Of a stretch of 64,000 bases of DNA, positions 49,868-60,945 are shown piece by piece (position 1 is the first letter of the stretch; each line of letters starts with the position of its first letter). A program made the position numbers and the translations under genes. The notes beneath the pieces are model-generated. The model ran no database searches, was not told the DNA's origin, and worked only from the letters and a program-made list of their open reading frames with translations. Origin of the DNA: Dromiciops gliroides (lineage: Eukaryota; Chordata; Mammalia; Microbiotheria; Microbiotheriidae); NCBI RefSeq assembly GCF_019393635.1, contig NC_057863.1:623914791-623978790 (forward strand), given 5' to 3'.

Positions 49868-50045
49868 TTTTTTTTTGTTTTTTGTTTGTTGTTTTTGTTT
49901 GTTTGTTTGCTGGGCAATGGGGACTAAGTGACTTGCCCAGGGTCACATAGCTAGTAAGTATCAAGTGTCTGAGGCCAGATTTGAACTCAGGTCCTCCTGA
50001 ATCCAGGGCCAGCACTCTCTCCACTGCACCACCTAGCTGCCCCGC
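49868..50045 (-). repeat. Short marsupial SINE
   Basis: Reverse copy with a TTTG-rich tail; CTCTCTGTGTCTTTGG flanks both sides as its duplication. Confidence 0.92.
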
Positions 50046-50084
50046 TCTCTGTGTCTTTGGACAAGCTGTCCCCTATGCCTGGAA

Positions 50085-50295
50085 TGGTGCAGCTAGGGGG
50101 CACCATAGTGCAAAGAGCTTAGGGAGCCTGGAGTCAGGAAGGCTCATTTTCCTGAGTTCAAATCCAGTCTTGGACACTTACTAGCTGTGTGACCCTGGGT
50201 AAGTCACTTTACCCTGTTTGCCTCAGTTTCCTCATCTGTCAAATGAGCTGGAGAAGGAAATGGCAAGCCACTCTAGTATCTTTGGCACAAAACCC
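50085..50295 (+). repeat. Long SINE with truncated RTE-like tail
   Basis: Forward copy ending GCAAGCCACTCTAGTATC; the final RTE-like part is lost. Confidence 0.8.
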
Positions 50296-50299
50296 ACAA

Positions 50300-50745
50300 A
50301 TCTGCTGGAATACACTCCTTCCTTACCTCTGGCTGGTAGAAACTTGCTTGTTTCAAGGCTCTACCCAAGAGCCACTCCTACAGGAAGATTGTCCTGGTTC
50401 CCTCAGTTGCTTCTGCCTACTATTTTGAATAGATTTTCTTTTTTACTTTTCTTTTCACATATTGTTTATGTCCAATAAAATGTAAGCTTTTTAGGGAAGG
50501 GACTGATTGGTTTTTTTTTTTTTTGCTTGGCAATGGGGATTAAGTGACTTGCCCAGGGTCACACAGCTAGTAAGTGTCAAATGTCTGAGACCAGATTTGA
50601 ACTCGGGTCCTTCTAAATCCAAGGCCAGTGCTTTATCCACTGCTCCACCTAGCTGCTCCCAAGGACTGATTGATTTTTATCCTCATAACCAGTGACTAGC
50701 AACATGCCTGGCATATAGTAGGTGATTAATAAATGCACCTAAAAT
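50300..50745 (+). repeat. L2 LINE 3' end, split by a SINE
   Basis: AAGCTTTTTAGGGAAGGGAC before the SINE continues after it as TTTTTATCCTCATAACCAG, CCTGGCATATAGTAGGTG and AATAAATG. Confidence 0.75.
50510..50660 (-). repeat. Short marsupial SINE inserted in L2
   Basis: Reverse copy; GGACTGATTG at 50500-50509 and 50663-50672 is the duplication. Confidence 0.92.
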
Positions 50746-51059
50746 AAATGGAGGTAGCATAGTGTAGTGGATAGGGCACTATACTTGGAATCAGGAAGCC
50801 CTGGGTTTCAATCCTGCTTCAGATAATTATTATCTGTGTAACCTTGGGCAAGTCACTGTATCCCAGTTTTATCATCAGTTTCATGGCCCTCAGTTTCATC
50901 ATCTATAAAAGAAGAGAGTTGAACTAGATGACCTCTGAGGTTTCTTGAAACTCTGGGTCTAGAATCCCATGAATGAATGTCCTGGCGCAAATCCCCCAGC
51001 GCTGAAGAAATGTAATAATGTGTAAATTCTAGTCTGGGAATTGCTCCTGGCCTATATCA

Positions 51060-51295
51060 ATAATTGTTGTTCAGTTGTTTTCACTCGTGTCTGACTCTTC
51101 ATGACCCCATTTGGAGTTTGGAGTGGTTTGCCATTTCCTTCTCCAGCTCATTTTACAGATGAGGAAACTGAGGCAAACAGAGGTTAAATGACTTCTCAGG
51201 GTCACACAGCTAGTAAGTGTCTGAGGTCACATTTGAACTCAGGTCTTCCTGATTCCAGGCCCAGTGCTCTATCCACTGCGCCACCTTGCTGCCTC
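51060..51295 (-). repeat. Long SINE with RTE-like tail
   Basis: Reverse, full length: starts TTGTTGTTCAGTTGTTTTCA, then GTGTCTGACTCTTCATGACC, ends GCCACCTTGCTGCC. Confidence 0.9.
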
Positions 51296-51334
51296 CATAT
51301 CAATAATATTTAGCATTTATATCACATTTTGGCT

Positions 51335-51478
51335 TTTTTTGGTGGGGCAGTGGGGGTTAAGTGACTTACCCAAGGTCACACAGCTAGTAAATGTCAAGTG
51401 TCTGAGGCTGGATTTGAGCTCAGGTCCTCCTGAATCCAGGGCTGGTGCTTTATCCACTGTGCCACCTAGCTTCCCCCT
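51335..51478 (-). repeat. Short marsupial SINE
   Basis: Reverse copy about 280 bp before CIROZ exon 5, splitting an older MIR-like sequence. Confidence 0.9.
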
Positions 51479-51756
51479 ATATAACATTTTAAGGTTTACA
51501 AAACACTTGACACATGTTATGTCATTACCCGTGAGATAAGTGCCACTACTGTCCCCATTTTACATATGAGGAAACTGAGGCAGATGGCAGTTAAGTGACT
51601 CGTCCAAGGTCACACAGCTAGAAAGTGTCTGAAACAGGAACTGATTTCAGGACTTCTTGACTCAGAGTCCAGTCCCCTATTTCTGGTACCACCCAACTCC
51701 CTGTTCACTGTTTTTTCCTCTTTCTTTTTCATGAACGAACCCCATGCCACCTACAG

Positions 51757-51900
51757 AAAGCAAACTACCTACTGGAAATCAGGATATTTCAGAAAGGCCA
51801 AAAAAGCTTTGGGCAGAGCGATCGTTACATCCTGAAGTGTCCAGTGCTAACTTCTAGACTGGGCCAGGAAAGCATCCTTTGTGGACCAGACACCTTTCAG
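51757..51900 (+). CDS. CIROZ: CIROZ exon 5: end of first ZP-N-like domain
   Basis: 48 codons in phase 0 run from CACCTACAG to CAG|GTAAAG, residues 114-161. The peptide KANYLLEIRIFQKG...YILKCPVL...ILCGPDTFQ supplies Cys141 and Cys155. One alternative phase hits a stop, so the frame is fixed by exon 4. The beta-strand-like alternation and cysteine spacing suit a ZP-N fold. Confidence 0.94.
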
Positions 51901-52554
51901 GTAAAGGGATCCCAGGATGGGTTATGTGTTTGCTGTTTGAGAGTCTCCTGTGCCCTCAGGTTAATCATGCGTGACCTCTTGCTCACTGGAAATGGTGATT
52001 CATGTCATGAGATCTGGGGAGAAAAGGTGTCTCTTTGAACAGTCTGATATCTTCCGCATCCATGCTGATAGAGGTAGACTGTCGTAGGCAGACGCAAGGG
52101 CTTTCTCCAGTCACCCCCTCGTACCGGTGCATAGCACCAAGAGCATGGCTGTTCCTCCCCATGACTGGGATGTAAGACCAATCCTGCAGAGGCTGGTTAT
52201 TTCCAGTGCCAGACCTTCAAGTATGGTGGCCACCAACCTGGAATCAGTGTGGCCCATTCATAACTCATGTAGAAAGACCTGCTACCCAAGAAGAACAGGA
52301 ATAGCAATGGCAGGTACTGGATCCCACCATTGGTGCTTTCTCTAGAATGATCCCAAAGCACTTTCTAAACCTGAGGTCCCCTGTGCACTGCAACTTGGTT
52401 GAGTTGAACATAAAGTACTTACAATGGGCCAAGCTTTCTGCACATGAGATAGATACACAGTCAAAAACAATGCCTCCCCTGTGCTCAAGGGGATTTACAG
52501 TCTATTATAGGTAATACCTGCTGTATCCCTAAGAGGGTGACCACTGATTTAATG

Positions 52555-52800
52555 TTTGTTGTTGTTAAGTTGTGTCCAAAGCTTTGTGGCCCCCATGCCA
52601 ACAGCATGCCAGTGCTGTTCACGGGATTCTCTAGGCAAAGATACTGGAGTGGTTTTCCATTTCCTTCTCCAGTAGATTAAGGCAAACTCAGGTTAAGTAA
52701 CTTGCCCAGGGTCACATAGCTAGTAAGTGTCTGAGGCTGGATTTGAGCTCGGGTCTTCCTGACTCAGCCCAGTGCTCCATCCACTGAGCAACTTAGCTTC
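52555..52800 (-). repeat. Long SINE with RTE-like tail
   Basis: Reverse copy; starts TTGTTGTTGTTAAGTTGTGTC and has AAAGATACTGGAGTGG. Confidence 0.85.
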
Positions 52801-53246
52801 TCGATTTTATATGAAAGAGAATAATTGAATCATAGATTTAGATCTGGAAGGGACCTTAGAGGTCATCTAATCCAACTCCTTCACTTTACAGATGGGGAAA
52901 TTGAGGCCCAGGGAGGTGAAGTAGCTTGAATGAATGAATGAATGAATGAAAAAGCATTTATGAAGTACTTACTATGTGCCAAGCACTATGCTGAGTTGGG
53001 GATAAAAATGCAAAAAGCAAAACAGTCCCTGTCCTCAAGAAGCTTATATTCTAATGGGGGAAAACCTATGTGGGAATTGGTGGCCACTGTTTTGGAAAGT
53101 AACAAGGATGGTTAAGGGACCCCAGGAGAGTAAATTGACAAGTAAATGTGGCAAGATTGGTTCGAGATCCTACAAAGAGGAACTGGTAGCACTGGGGTTC
53201 ATGCCTCATGTCCTCTGACCCCGAATCCAGTGTGCTGTCTACTTCA

Positions 53247-53515
53247 CCAAGGCAGCTAGGTGGTGAAGTGTATAGAGCACTGGACTTAGAATCAGGAAGA
53301 TTCTTCTTCTTGAGTTCAAATCCACCCTCAGACACTTACTAGCTGTGAGACCCCAGGCAAGTCACTTAACCTTGTTTGCCTCAGTTTCCTCATCTGTAAA
53401 ATGGGCTGGAGAAGGATATGGCAAAAAACAAAAACCCAAAAAACCCCTCCAGTATCTTTACTACAAAAACCGCAAATGGCATCGCAAAGAGTCAGGCACA
53501 ACTGAAACAACTGAT
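53247..53515 (+). repeat. Long SINE with RTE-like tail
   Basis: Forward, complete: head AGGCAGCTAGGTGGTGAAG to GAGTCAGGCACAACTGAAAC. An A-rich insertion (CAAAAACCCAAAAAACC) lies in the tail. Confidence 0.88.
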
Positions 53516-53879
53516 TAAGTCCATTTCACCACAGACCTCAAGAAGTGAAATTACTTTCTTTGAAACCAGCACTTGGAGCAAAGAATCATAGATTTGGAAT
53601 TGAAGAGACCCCAGAGGCTATCTAATCCAAATCTCCCATTTTGCAGATGAAGAAACTGAGGCTCAGAAGTGAGTTGTCTAAGGTCACACATCCAGTCATT
53701 AGCAGGGGCTGGGATTTAAACCCAGTTCCTCTGACTCCAAAATCTAGCAATTTTTTTTTTTTGGACAGCTTGCCTTGCTGCCTCCCTAAAAGACAGTGAC
53801 AGATTATAATTCCCCCCATCCCCCTCCCATCTCTGGGTCCTTTCCTCTTACCACGGTTCCCCTTCCCAAACACCTCCCC

Positions 53880-54600
53880 TAATTGATTGATTCATTCTCC
53901 ACAATTTCTGCAACCCGTTTTCTCGACTGCCCTTTGAACTTGCATTAAGTTTTAATTAAGCCAGTTACGCGAGCACTGCCCTTGGTTAAATGCAGCAGTG
54001 GGCACTTGGCACAGAGCTCTTTAATACCCTGGCTCTCCCCTGCTGCTGGCTCAGTGTGCCCAGGGGTGTATCCAGAGCCGGTGCCCAGCTAGCAGCTATT
54101 GAGCTCAGCTCACTTAAGTGTGCCCATAGGCACAGCACGCAGTGCAGTACAATAACTATCCATTGCCCTGGGTTAAGTGTGCCCAGGGGTGCCCCTAAAC
54201 TCAATGTACTGATTAGCTATTGCTCCCAGCAAAGGGGACCCAGAGGTTCTAATGAATGCCCACAGGCGCCTAAATATAACCTTGTACTCAAGGATTCAGC
54301 TGCAGACATTTCAAGAGCCCTGAGTGTTTGTCTCTGGGTATTTTAGAAATGCTTCCTTCCCCATCTTATTTCGAATTTCTCTCCCCTCCTCCTGAAATCC
54401 AACCTCGGTCAGTAATCTCATTTCCTCCTTCTCTCTTCCCCTCCCTCTCCCCCAAATCAAAGCAAAGCAATTTGAAGCTGGGAATAAGTCAGAAAAGGAT
54501 TTAGAAGCTTACAAAATATTAGCCACATCCTGCTCTTCTGCCTCTCACCAGCCAAGGGAGTCACTTCTCACCTTCTTGAAGATTCCAGAAAGATCTCAAT
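53880..54600. promoter_or_regulatory. Repeat-free candidate regulatory block in CIROZ intron 5
   Basis: About 700 bp lack any recognisable mobile element, although SINEs flank on both sides. The core (about 54050-54190) has three imperfect ~60 bp units marked by AGTGTGCCC; two of them carry the NKX-type heptamer TTAAGTG. A TCF/LEF-like ATCAAAG also occurs near 54.46 kb. Function is inferred only. Confidence 0.3.
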
Positions 54601-54642
54601 TACATTGGGGACAAGCACCTCCCTCTGCCCCCCCCCCCCCAG

Positions 54643-54765
54643 TAGAGAGTAAGCTCCCTGAGGAGAGAAGTTGTTTTAATTTATTTCTCTGAACCCCCAG
54701 CACTTAGCACAATGCTTGGCCCATGGTCGGTGAGTAATAAATGCTTGTTGATTCATTTACTGAAA
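54643..54765 (+). repeat. L2 LINE 3' end fragment
   Basis: GAGAGTAAGCTCCCTGAGGA to GTAATAAATGCTTGTTGATT. Confidence 0.75.
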
Positions 54766-55262
54766 AATATCCAAGGATGGGGTCATAGGAACTAGAGGAT
54801 AGGAACTGGAAGGGACATGACAGGTCATCTCAAAGGGATGGAACTCTGCAGCCCTGCCTGCTGTAAGAGGCTGCAAAGCTGTTGGTGTGGGTAGAACCTG
54901 ATTAAAATGCTGCTGGGAAATGTTCAACAAAATAAATAAGAATACAATGCAACATAGATAATGCTGACTTGTGGTTTTCTAAGTCAATATGTAGCCTGCA
55001 GGGATCAGTTTCTATCTGAGTTTGACACAAGCCAGACTCATTTTACAGAAAAGGAAACAGAGGCTCAGAGAAATGAAGTGATTTATCCAAAGTTATGCTG
55101 CTAGTAGGTGGTAGAACCAGGATTCCAGTTAAAGTCCTCTGCCTCCAAATTCACACAATCCAGGAAAAAAATTAGCCAGAAGTTGAGCATGAGGAAGGCT
55201 CGTGGTTCCTGGCAGTAGTGGCCACAGAGGAAGGCTTCTTTCTTTAAGCAGAAAGCTACTAG

Positions 55263-55420
55263 GGTGGCTAGGTGGCGAAGCGGATAAAGCACCGGCCCTG
55301 GATTCAGGAGTACCTGAGTTCAAATCCGGCCTCAGACACTTGACGCTTACTAGCTGTGTGACTCTGGGCAAGTCACAACCCCCATTGCCCCACAAAACAA
55401 AACAAAAAAACAAACAAAGA
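55263..55420 (+). repeat. Short marsupial SINE
   Basis: Forward copy with an A/C-rich tail. Confidence 0.9.
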
Positions 55421-55567
55421 AGGATGCTACAAAGCAAAATCTGGACTAAATGAGCTTTGGAGTCCAAAAACCTTGGCAGTAGAATAACCACTGACTCTGA
55501 AGTCATAGGACCTTAGTACAAATCCTACCTTTGATCTTCCTTCCTTCCTTCCTCTCTTTCTTTCTTG

Positions 55568-55685
55568 GAGGCAGTTAGGATGAAGTGACTTGCCCAGGGT
55601 CACACAGCTAAGGTCTAAATTGACCTCCTGCCTTCCTGACTCTAGAGCCAGTTGCTCTATCCATTGCACCACCTAGCTGTCTCCA
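55568..55685 (-). repeat. Older short SINE
   Basis: Diverged reverse copy, GGAGGCAGTTAGGATGAAG to CACCACCTAGCTG. Confidence 0.75.
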
Positions 55686-55955
55686 ATATTTATTTCTTAT
55701 GAGACTGTAGGCAAATCCCTAGTCTGTATCTTCTTCATGTCAAATGTTGAAGTTGGACTGGTTAGCATCCAAGGTCTCTAGCTGGAGATCTAGGGGCCCA
55801 TGATATGTTAGGTCTTGGACCATGGACAAGTCCCAAGTCACTTCTCTGTCAGTGTCTCAAGTAACTCTCTACGTTGTAAGTGAATGGAAATTGCAAAGGA
55901 TTCAAAGACAAAACCCAAATACTCTCTGCCTTTTCGAAGCTTACATTCGAATAGG

Positions 55956-55959
<4 letters not shown>

Positions 55960-55992
<33 letters not shown>
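55960..55992. repeat. (GA)n microsatellite
   Basis: About 15 GA units. Confidence 0.95.
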
Positions 55993-56867
55993 AGGCATAT
56001 AGAGAAGGCAACACAAACTATATCATGCATAGCAACTCTCTAAGATTATTAGTTTATAGATTAATTGCTGACATGACAGCCTAGGGTACCACCACACTGG
56101 TGATGCAATCCCCAATCTGTAATCCCACTCCCAACCCTGTAATTTCACCAGGGAGAATGGAAAAACAGGAAAGGCCTTAGGGAGGGGGAGGCACCTGAGC
56201 TGTGTGATTCTAAGAGGGGAAGGTGGGAAAGGGATGAATACACTCAGAAATGGGGGACGGAAGCAGGAGGTGCAAACCATGGGAAAACCAATGAGTATAT
56301 GAAGTGTGACCTTAAACAGAGAGGAAAGAAGGAAGAATCAGTGGCGATGGGAGGGATCAGTAGGGATGGGAGATTTTAGGAGTGGAGGGAGAACATAATG
56401 GAGGGACTTCTGATTTAAATGTCTTGCAACTATCACTTTCCATTTTCAGTCCTTCTGCCAGCCCCCTCCCCCACCCAGCTTAAATTCTCCCCCACCCCCC
56501 TGGGCATCTGCTCCCAGATACCTGCCACAGCCCCCCCCCAATGACCCCCCCATACTCCGCCCCCCCCCATCATGGCCCTCAGTTCCCCTCCAGTGAAGCC
56601 AGCTTGAGCACCTGAGGCTTCCGACATGCCGAGGCAGCTAGAGACATCTCCCTGGGTCTGTTGTTGAGACTGTTGACACTTGGGTCCCCAACATAAATGA
56701 CTTTCTTGTCTTAATGAGCCAACATCCTGGGCTGAAACCTTCCTCTCTTGTCTGGCCCCCTGCCGAGCTAATTGCCAGCTTTTAGATGTTTAGGTGAAAC
56801 CGCTTTCCTCACTCACCTTTGCTTACTGTTCATCGGAGAGACTGAAGGTTCCCTCTTCTTCCTGCAG

Positions 56868-56906
56868 GTTTCTCGGCCCGTGCCCCAGGGAAATGTCAGC
56901 CGACAG
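56868..56906 (+). CDS. CIROZ: CIROZ exon 6: 39-nt in-frame exon
   Basis: Thirteen codons, VSRPVPQGNVSRQ (residues 162-174), lie between CCTGCAG and CAG|GTAGGT. The exon is phase 0 on both sides, so skipping it would keep the frame. It contains the sequon N170-V-S. The VSRP(V/L)P start matches the human protein as I recall it. Confidence 0.88.
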
Positions 56907-57549
56907 GTAGGTGAGGCATTCATGTTATTCCCCCCTAGGATTCTGCAAAGACATCTTGCAGGCCTCTTCCTGCCTGGCATTCTGTGCCTCTCTCCAGCCC
57001 GGAAGACTTCCCGGCAGCTGCCTCGGTCTCCGGCATCTGTCCTGAGGACAATTCCTTGTCCCCTTAGCTGTAAGAATGATGTGGACACAGAATGTGAACA
57101 AGCGGCTAATTCTTCTTTTCTCCCCTTCTCCCCACCTGAAGGACATCAAAAGACCTCAGCAGCTGTTTCAGGCCAGGGGTGAAACCTCCAAGTCTTCAAA
57201 CCGAGGCTGGATAAAGAGTCTGTTAGGGATGTTGGGAAAAATGTTCCTGTTGGGGTTAGGTAGAAGATTAGATTGATGTCTCCTGGACTTCCCAACTCAG
57301 GGGGCGGGGAGAAGGGGAGGCAGAGTAGATAGAGTCGGGACTTGGAATCAGGGACCTAGATTCAAATCCTGCCTCTGACACTCACTGGCTACACCCCCTT
57401 GGCCAAGTTGATCTCTCTGATCTTCGGTTACTTCTCTATAAAATGGGGCGTAGCCCCTGCCTAGGAGGGGCTACTAGGAGGGTCAGTGTGATTGACAGCC
57501 AGCTATGGAATAAAGATGGAGGGGGAGGGGGGCATAAGGTCTGCCCCCT

Positions 57550-57875
57550 GACCGCATTATGGTACAGTGGATAGAGTGGTGGGCTTAGAATCAGAGGACC
57601 TGGGTTTGAATAATAGTAATAGCAATAACTCACACTTATATAACACTAAGGTTTTTAAAACCACTTTCCACATGATCCCATTTGCTAATCACAATACTCT
57701 CTGTAAAGTAGGTATTATTATTATCCCCATTTTATAGATGAGGAAAAACTTTAGCTGATGGAGGTTTCATGATTTGCCCAGAGTCATATAGCTAATAAGT
57801 ATCTAAGGCAGGATTCTAACTCAGGGCTCCTGTCTCCAAATCCTTTGGAGTACACTGCATGACCTAGCTGCCTTT
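57550..57875 (-). repeat. Old MIR-type sequence
   Basis: CCATTTTATAGATGAGGAAA, GATTTGCCCAGAGTCATA and CATGACCTAGCTGCC, degenerate. Confidence 0.6.
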
Positions 57876-58804
57876 AAAATTTACCTCTCATGCTTATTAC
57901 TTATGTGACCATGGGCAGGTCTCAGCCTCCCTTGGGCTTCATCTATACAATGGGGAGGTTGAGGTCCTGAAACTGTCTGACCACGGGCAAGTCCCTGAAG
58001 CTCAGTGTGTCAGGGAACTGAGTGGTGGAGACGGGGTGGCAGGAGTCTCAATTTGGGAGGAAGGAAGATCTGGGTTATGTCAGCAACAAAGGGAGAAAAC
58101 TCCCCTAAGTCTTCTCAAGTCCTGCCTGTCTTTGACAAATACTGTCTGCATGACTCTGGGTGAGTCATTTAACTTGTCAGTATCTGGGGTAACTATAAGT
58201 TACAAATGAGCTGGTTAGGTGGGGGTGATGAGAGGGCCCAACCTTACTGAAATTACAGCTTTGGGGAACCCTAATCCCTCCAAATCAAGAACTCTCCAGT
58301 CCAAATGTGAGCAAACTTTAAAGGGCCATGTAAATGTCAGCTCTAATTATTACTAAGGTGCAGTCTGGAAGGATTCTTTTCTGTATGAAACCTGCATCTC
58401 AGTTCTCCTTTGCCTCGGTGCCCCTGAAGGGTCCAAGCCCCTTGCACTGCATACCTGACTGACATCAAGATAGACCCTTGACTTAGCTGGTATATGGGCT
58501 GGGGATTTCTGGCCTCTCCTTGAAGTAGAGATAAGAAGTGCCTGTACTTCCTGCCACCCTCTGCCCATCGATCATTCTCACTGCTCTATTATCTGATGAT
58601 CCTTGCTTCCTTTTGTTGCTGCTATAACGCCCTTCCCCATCCCCAGAGCCCAGAGCGCAGAGACTTCAAAGCCCGTCCCATCCAGGAGCAGGCTTTCCTC
58701 TGTAGAGATTTCCTGCTACTTTCCTGCCCCAGCAGAGTGACCCCTTGAGTTGTCAGGACCTCCAGTAAGAGAGAGGTTTCTGGGAGTTTGTCTCATTTGT
58801 CCAG

Positions 58805-58942
58805 AGCCCCTGGCTGCTGTCTCTCCGGGGTGAGCTGGTGGCTTCAATAGAAGATGCCAGTCTTTTGGGGTTATATGTAGAAGCCAATACTACTACCATC
58901 ACCGTCCTTGGCTCAAGGCAGCAGCTTCTAGAAAGGAAGGAG
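58805..58942 (+). CDS. CIROZ: CIROZ exon 7: start of second extracellular domain
   Basis: 46 codons lie between TTGTCCAG and GAG|GTAAGT, residues 175-220. The peptide SPWLLSLRGELVASIEDASL is characteristic of CIROZ. A sequon N202-T-T is present. Phase 0 at both ends. Confidence 0.93.
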
Positions 58943-59659
58943 GTAAGTGATGAGCAAAGGAACAATTTGATGGAAGTCATTTCATCGGACTTGGGGTTTA
59001 GTGGCCCTGGATTTGAATCATTTCTTGGACAATTACCAGATAGAGAACCTTGGACAACTCTCTGGGGCTCTGTTTCTCCAACTATAATATGGATGGGGGT
59101 GGACTAGATAGCTTCAAAGTCCTTTTAAATCTCTATTCCTAATACTTTTGAAAATGTGGCCTCTGAAATGTGGCATTTCTGTTTTTGATTCTTCAATATT
59201 TTATGAATGTCTGTTTAAAAGAAAAAATCAGAGTTCTTTCCTGATAGTCTCCTTCTGATTCTATAAATCTAGTCCCCTCGAACCCTCCCTATAACAAAGC
59301 TAGCCAGTCAGTCAGTCAGTCAACATTTATTATTTGCCTACTGGATGCTAGTCAAGTAAACCTCATTTACTAAGCCACCCAAGTCTGATGGTTCTGCCTT
59401 TGACAAATACTGGTACTGGGTTCCTGGACAAGTCACCTAACTCCTTATGTTCTCAGAATCTAAATTACACAGGTGGAGTGAATCTCCACACCAGAATTTC
59501 CCTATACTGATGAGATCACAGGTTCAGAACTACTCTTCCCCCCCCCCCCCAAAAAAAAAAAAAGGCAGGGGGAAAAGGAGAGGTAGCCTGGCTCACCATG
59601 GAGTCAGGAAGACCTCATTTGGGATCTGTACTATGTTGTGAACAAGGGAAGTCAATTCA

Positions 59660-60260
59660 ACAAGTATTAAGTTTCTAAAATCTTCAAGGCCTTGTGCTAG
59701 AGACCGAGGATACAAAGATGGAAACAAATGAATCCTTGCCTTCAAGTTGGTTGCATTCTACTGGGGGGGGAGGGGTTTGGGAAGGGGGAGAGGGAGCGGC
59801 ATAGACAAAATATGTACACAGAAAAGAATATATACAAAGTAACTGCAAAATGAAGTCAGACACAAAACACTAACAATGGAGAGGAAGGGAATCATGAAAC
59901 TATCAGGTGGGAGGAGGCTCTTGAGCTGAGCCTTGAAAGTAGGTCAAGATTCCAAGAAGCAAAGTTGAGGAGGGAAGGTGTTCCAGGCATGGGGGACAGC
60001 CTATGCAAAGGCGTGGAGGAAGGAGATGAGATGTTATATATAGGGAATGGCAAGTAGATCAGTTTGACTGAAAAGCAGAGTGCCTTTAAGCCGGGAATGA
60101 AATGAAATCAAACTCGAAAAATAGGTTGGAGACAGATTATAAAGGGATTTAAATGCTAAATAGTTGATTTAAAAATCCTCCGGGCAATAGGGAGCTAGTG
60201 AAACTCCTTGAGCAGAGGAGTTATGTGGTCAGATGTACTCTCAGCGCCCCGGGCAATTCT
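59660..60260 (+). repeat. Unnamed old interspersed repeat
   Basis: TTCCAGGCATGGGGGACAGC, GCAAAGGCGTGGAGG and GAGGAGTTATGTGGTCAG recur as in the copies at 2.58 and 62.6 kb. Confidence 0.6.
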
Positions 60261-60469
60261 CTAAAATTATAAATGAGAGAAGGGTTGCTGGTCAGCATAA
60301 GTGAAAGGAGCGAAATCACAAGTTTGGAGTCCCACTGCTCACCCCAAATTTAATATTTTGTGCCTGTGGTCTCCCTTCCTCTCTACTGAGATCTGACTAG
60401 CATGTGCATGCTTCTCCACGGGAGTTTAAATGTCCAGATATGAGACGGGTCAGATCTAGGCACCCAGAT

Positions 60470-60860
60470 TTGAAGCCGGGGCCCCCATTAGTGTATCGTC
60501 CTCTCCTTGGGAGATGATAGCATTCTGTAATCACGGATTCCGTTCCTCCTGATCACAGCGGCAGGCGCATAATTACCATCTCCTGAAATAGCCCAAAGTT
60601 ACAGTGTAAGGGAAGACGACTCACATGACATTTGCTTAGAGTGATATTCTTGCTATAAATATCTTGGCTCAATAATATCTCCCGGCTAAGTCATAGCAAG
60701 AATTATGGACCCCAGTTTCTGGACATGTGGAGGGACTCCTTCCAGGGACCTCGGCTTGGGGGATGTGGGGGTGGTTACGGTTACCGAGGGAGCCAGTTTG
60801 GTGAAAAGGGTGGGGTTTTTTGAGATCGCTGAGAAATATGAATCCCTCCTGACTTGACAG
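60470..60860. promoter_or_regulatory. Repeat-free candidate regulatory block before CIROZ exon 8
   Basis: About 390 bp of unique-looking sequence with homeodomain-like words (GCATAATTACC, GGCTAAGTCATAG, TGCTATAAATATC), contiguous with a strongly supported exon. No mobile element is visible. Confidence 0.25.
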
Positions 60861-60945
60861 GTGATGAACACAAGTGTGGATTTTTTGTCCCTCTGGATGG
60901 TCAGCGGATATTATGCTTATTCCTTGGAAGCGATGTGTCCCCTGG
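60861..60945 (+). CDS. CIROZ: CIROZ exon 8
   Basis: The exon lies between TTGACAG and a GTAAGG donor: 28 codons plus one base, residues 221-248. The peptide VMNTSVDFLSLWMVSGYYAYS continues to EAMCPL, with Cys246 and sequon N223-T-S. The open Gly codon needs two bases from an exon to the right of 64 kb. No acceptor with matching homology was found in 60946-64000. Confidence 0.92.

Larger units (their letters stand above)
37273..60945 (+). other. CIROZ: CIROZ (C1orf127) gene, 5' portion (gene span)
   Basis: CIROZ is a secreted protein with ZP-N-type domains expressed in the ciliated left-right organizer and needed for laterality in human. I assembled eight exons by matching reading frame, splice sites and phase. 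The lengths are 26, 89, 99, 125, 144, 39, 138 and 85 nt, giving 248 codons plus one base with no stop. The exon order and peptides such as ECFSDYMALWIPKSH, CGYFLHPDLGGN and SDRYILKCPVL match human C1orf127 as I remember it, and the position next to TARDBP is as in human. The 3' half of the gene lies beyond 64 kb. Confidence 0.92.

Noticed and set aside
51757-51860. Alternative reading frame of CIROZ exon 5 with two leading bases.
   Set aside because: It runs into a TAG; phase 0, set by exon 4, is open and gives recognised CIROZ residues.
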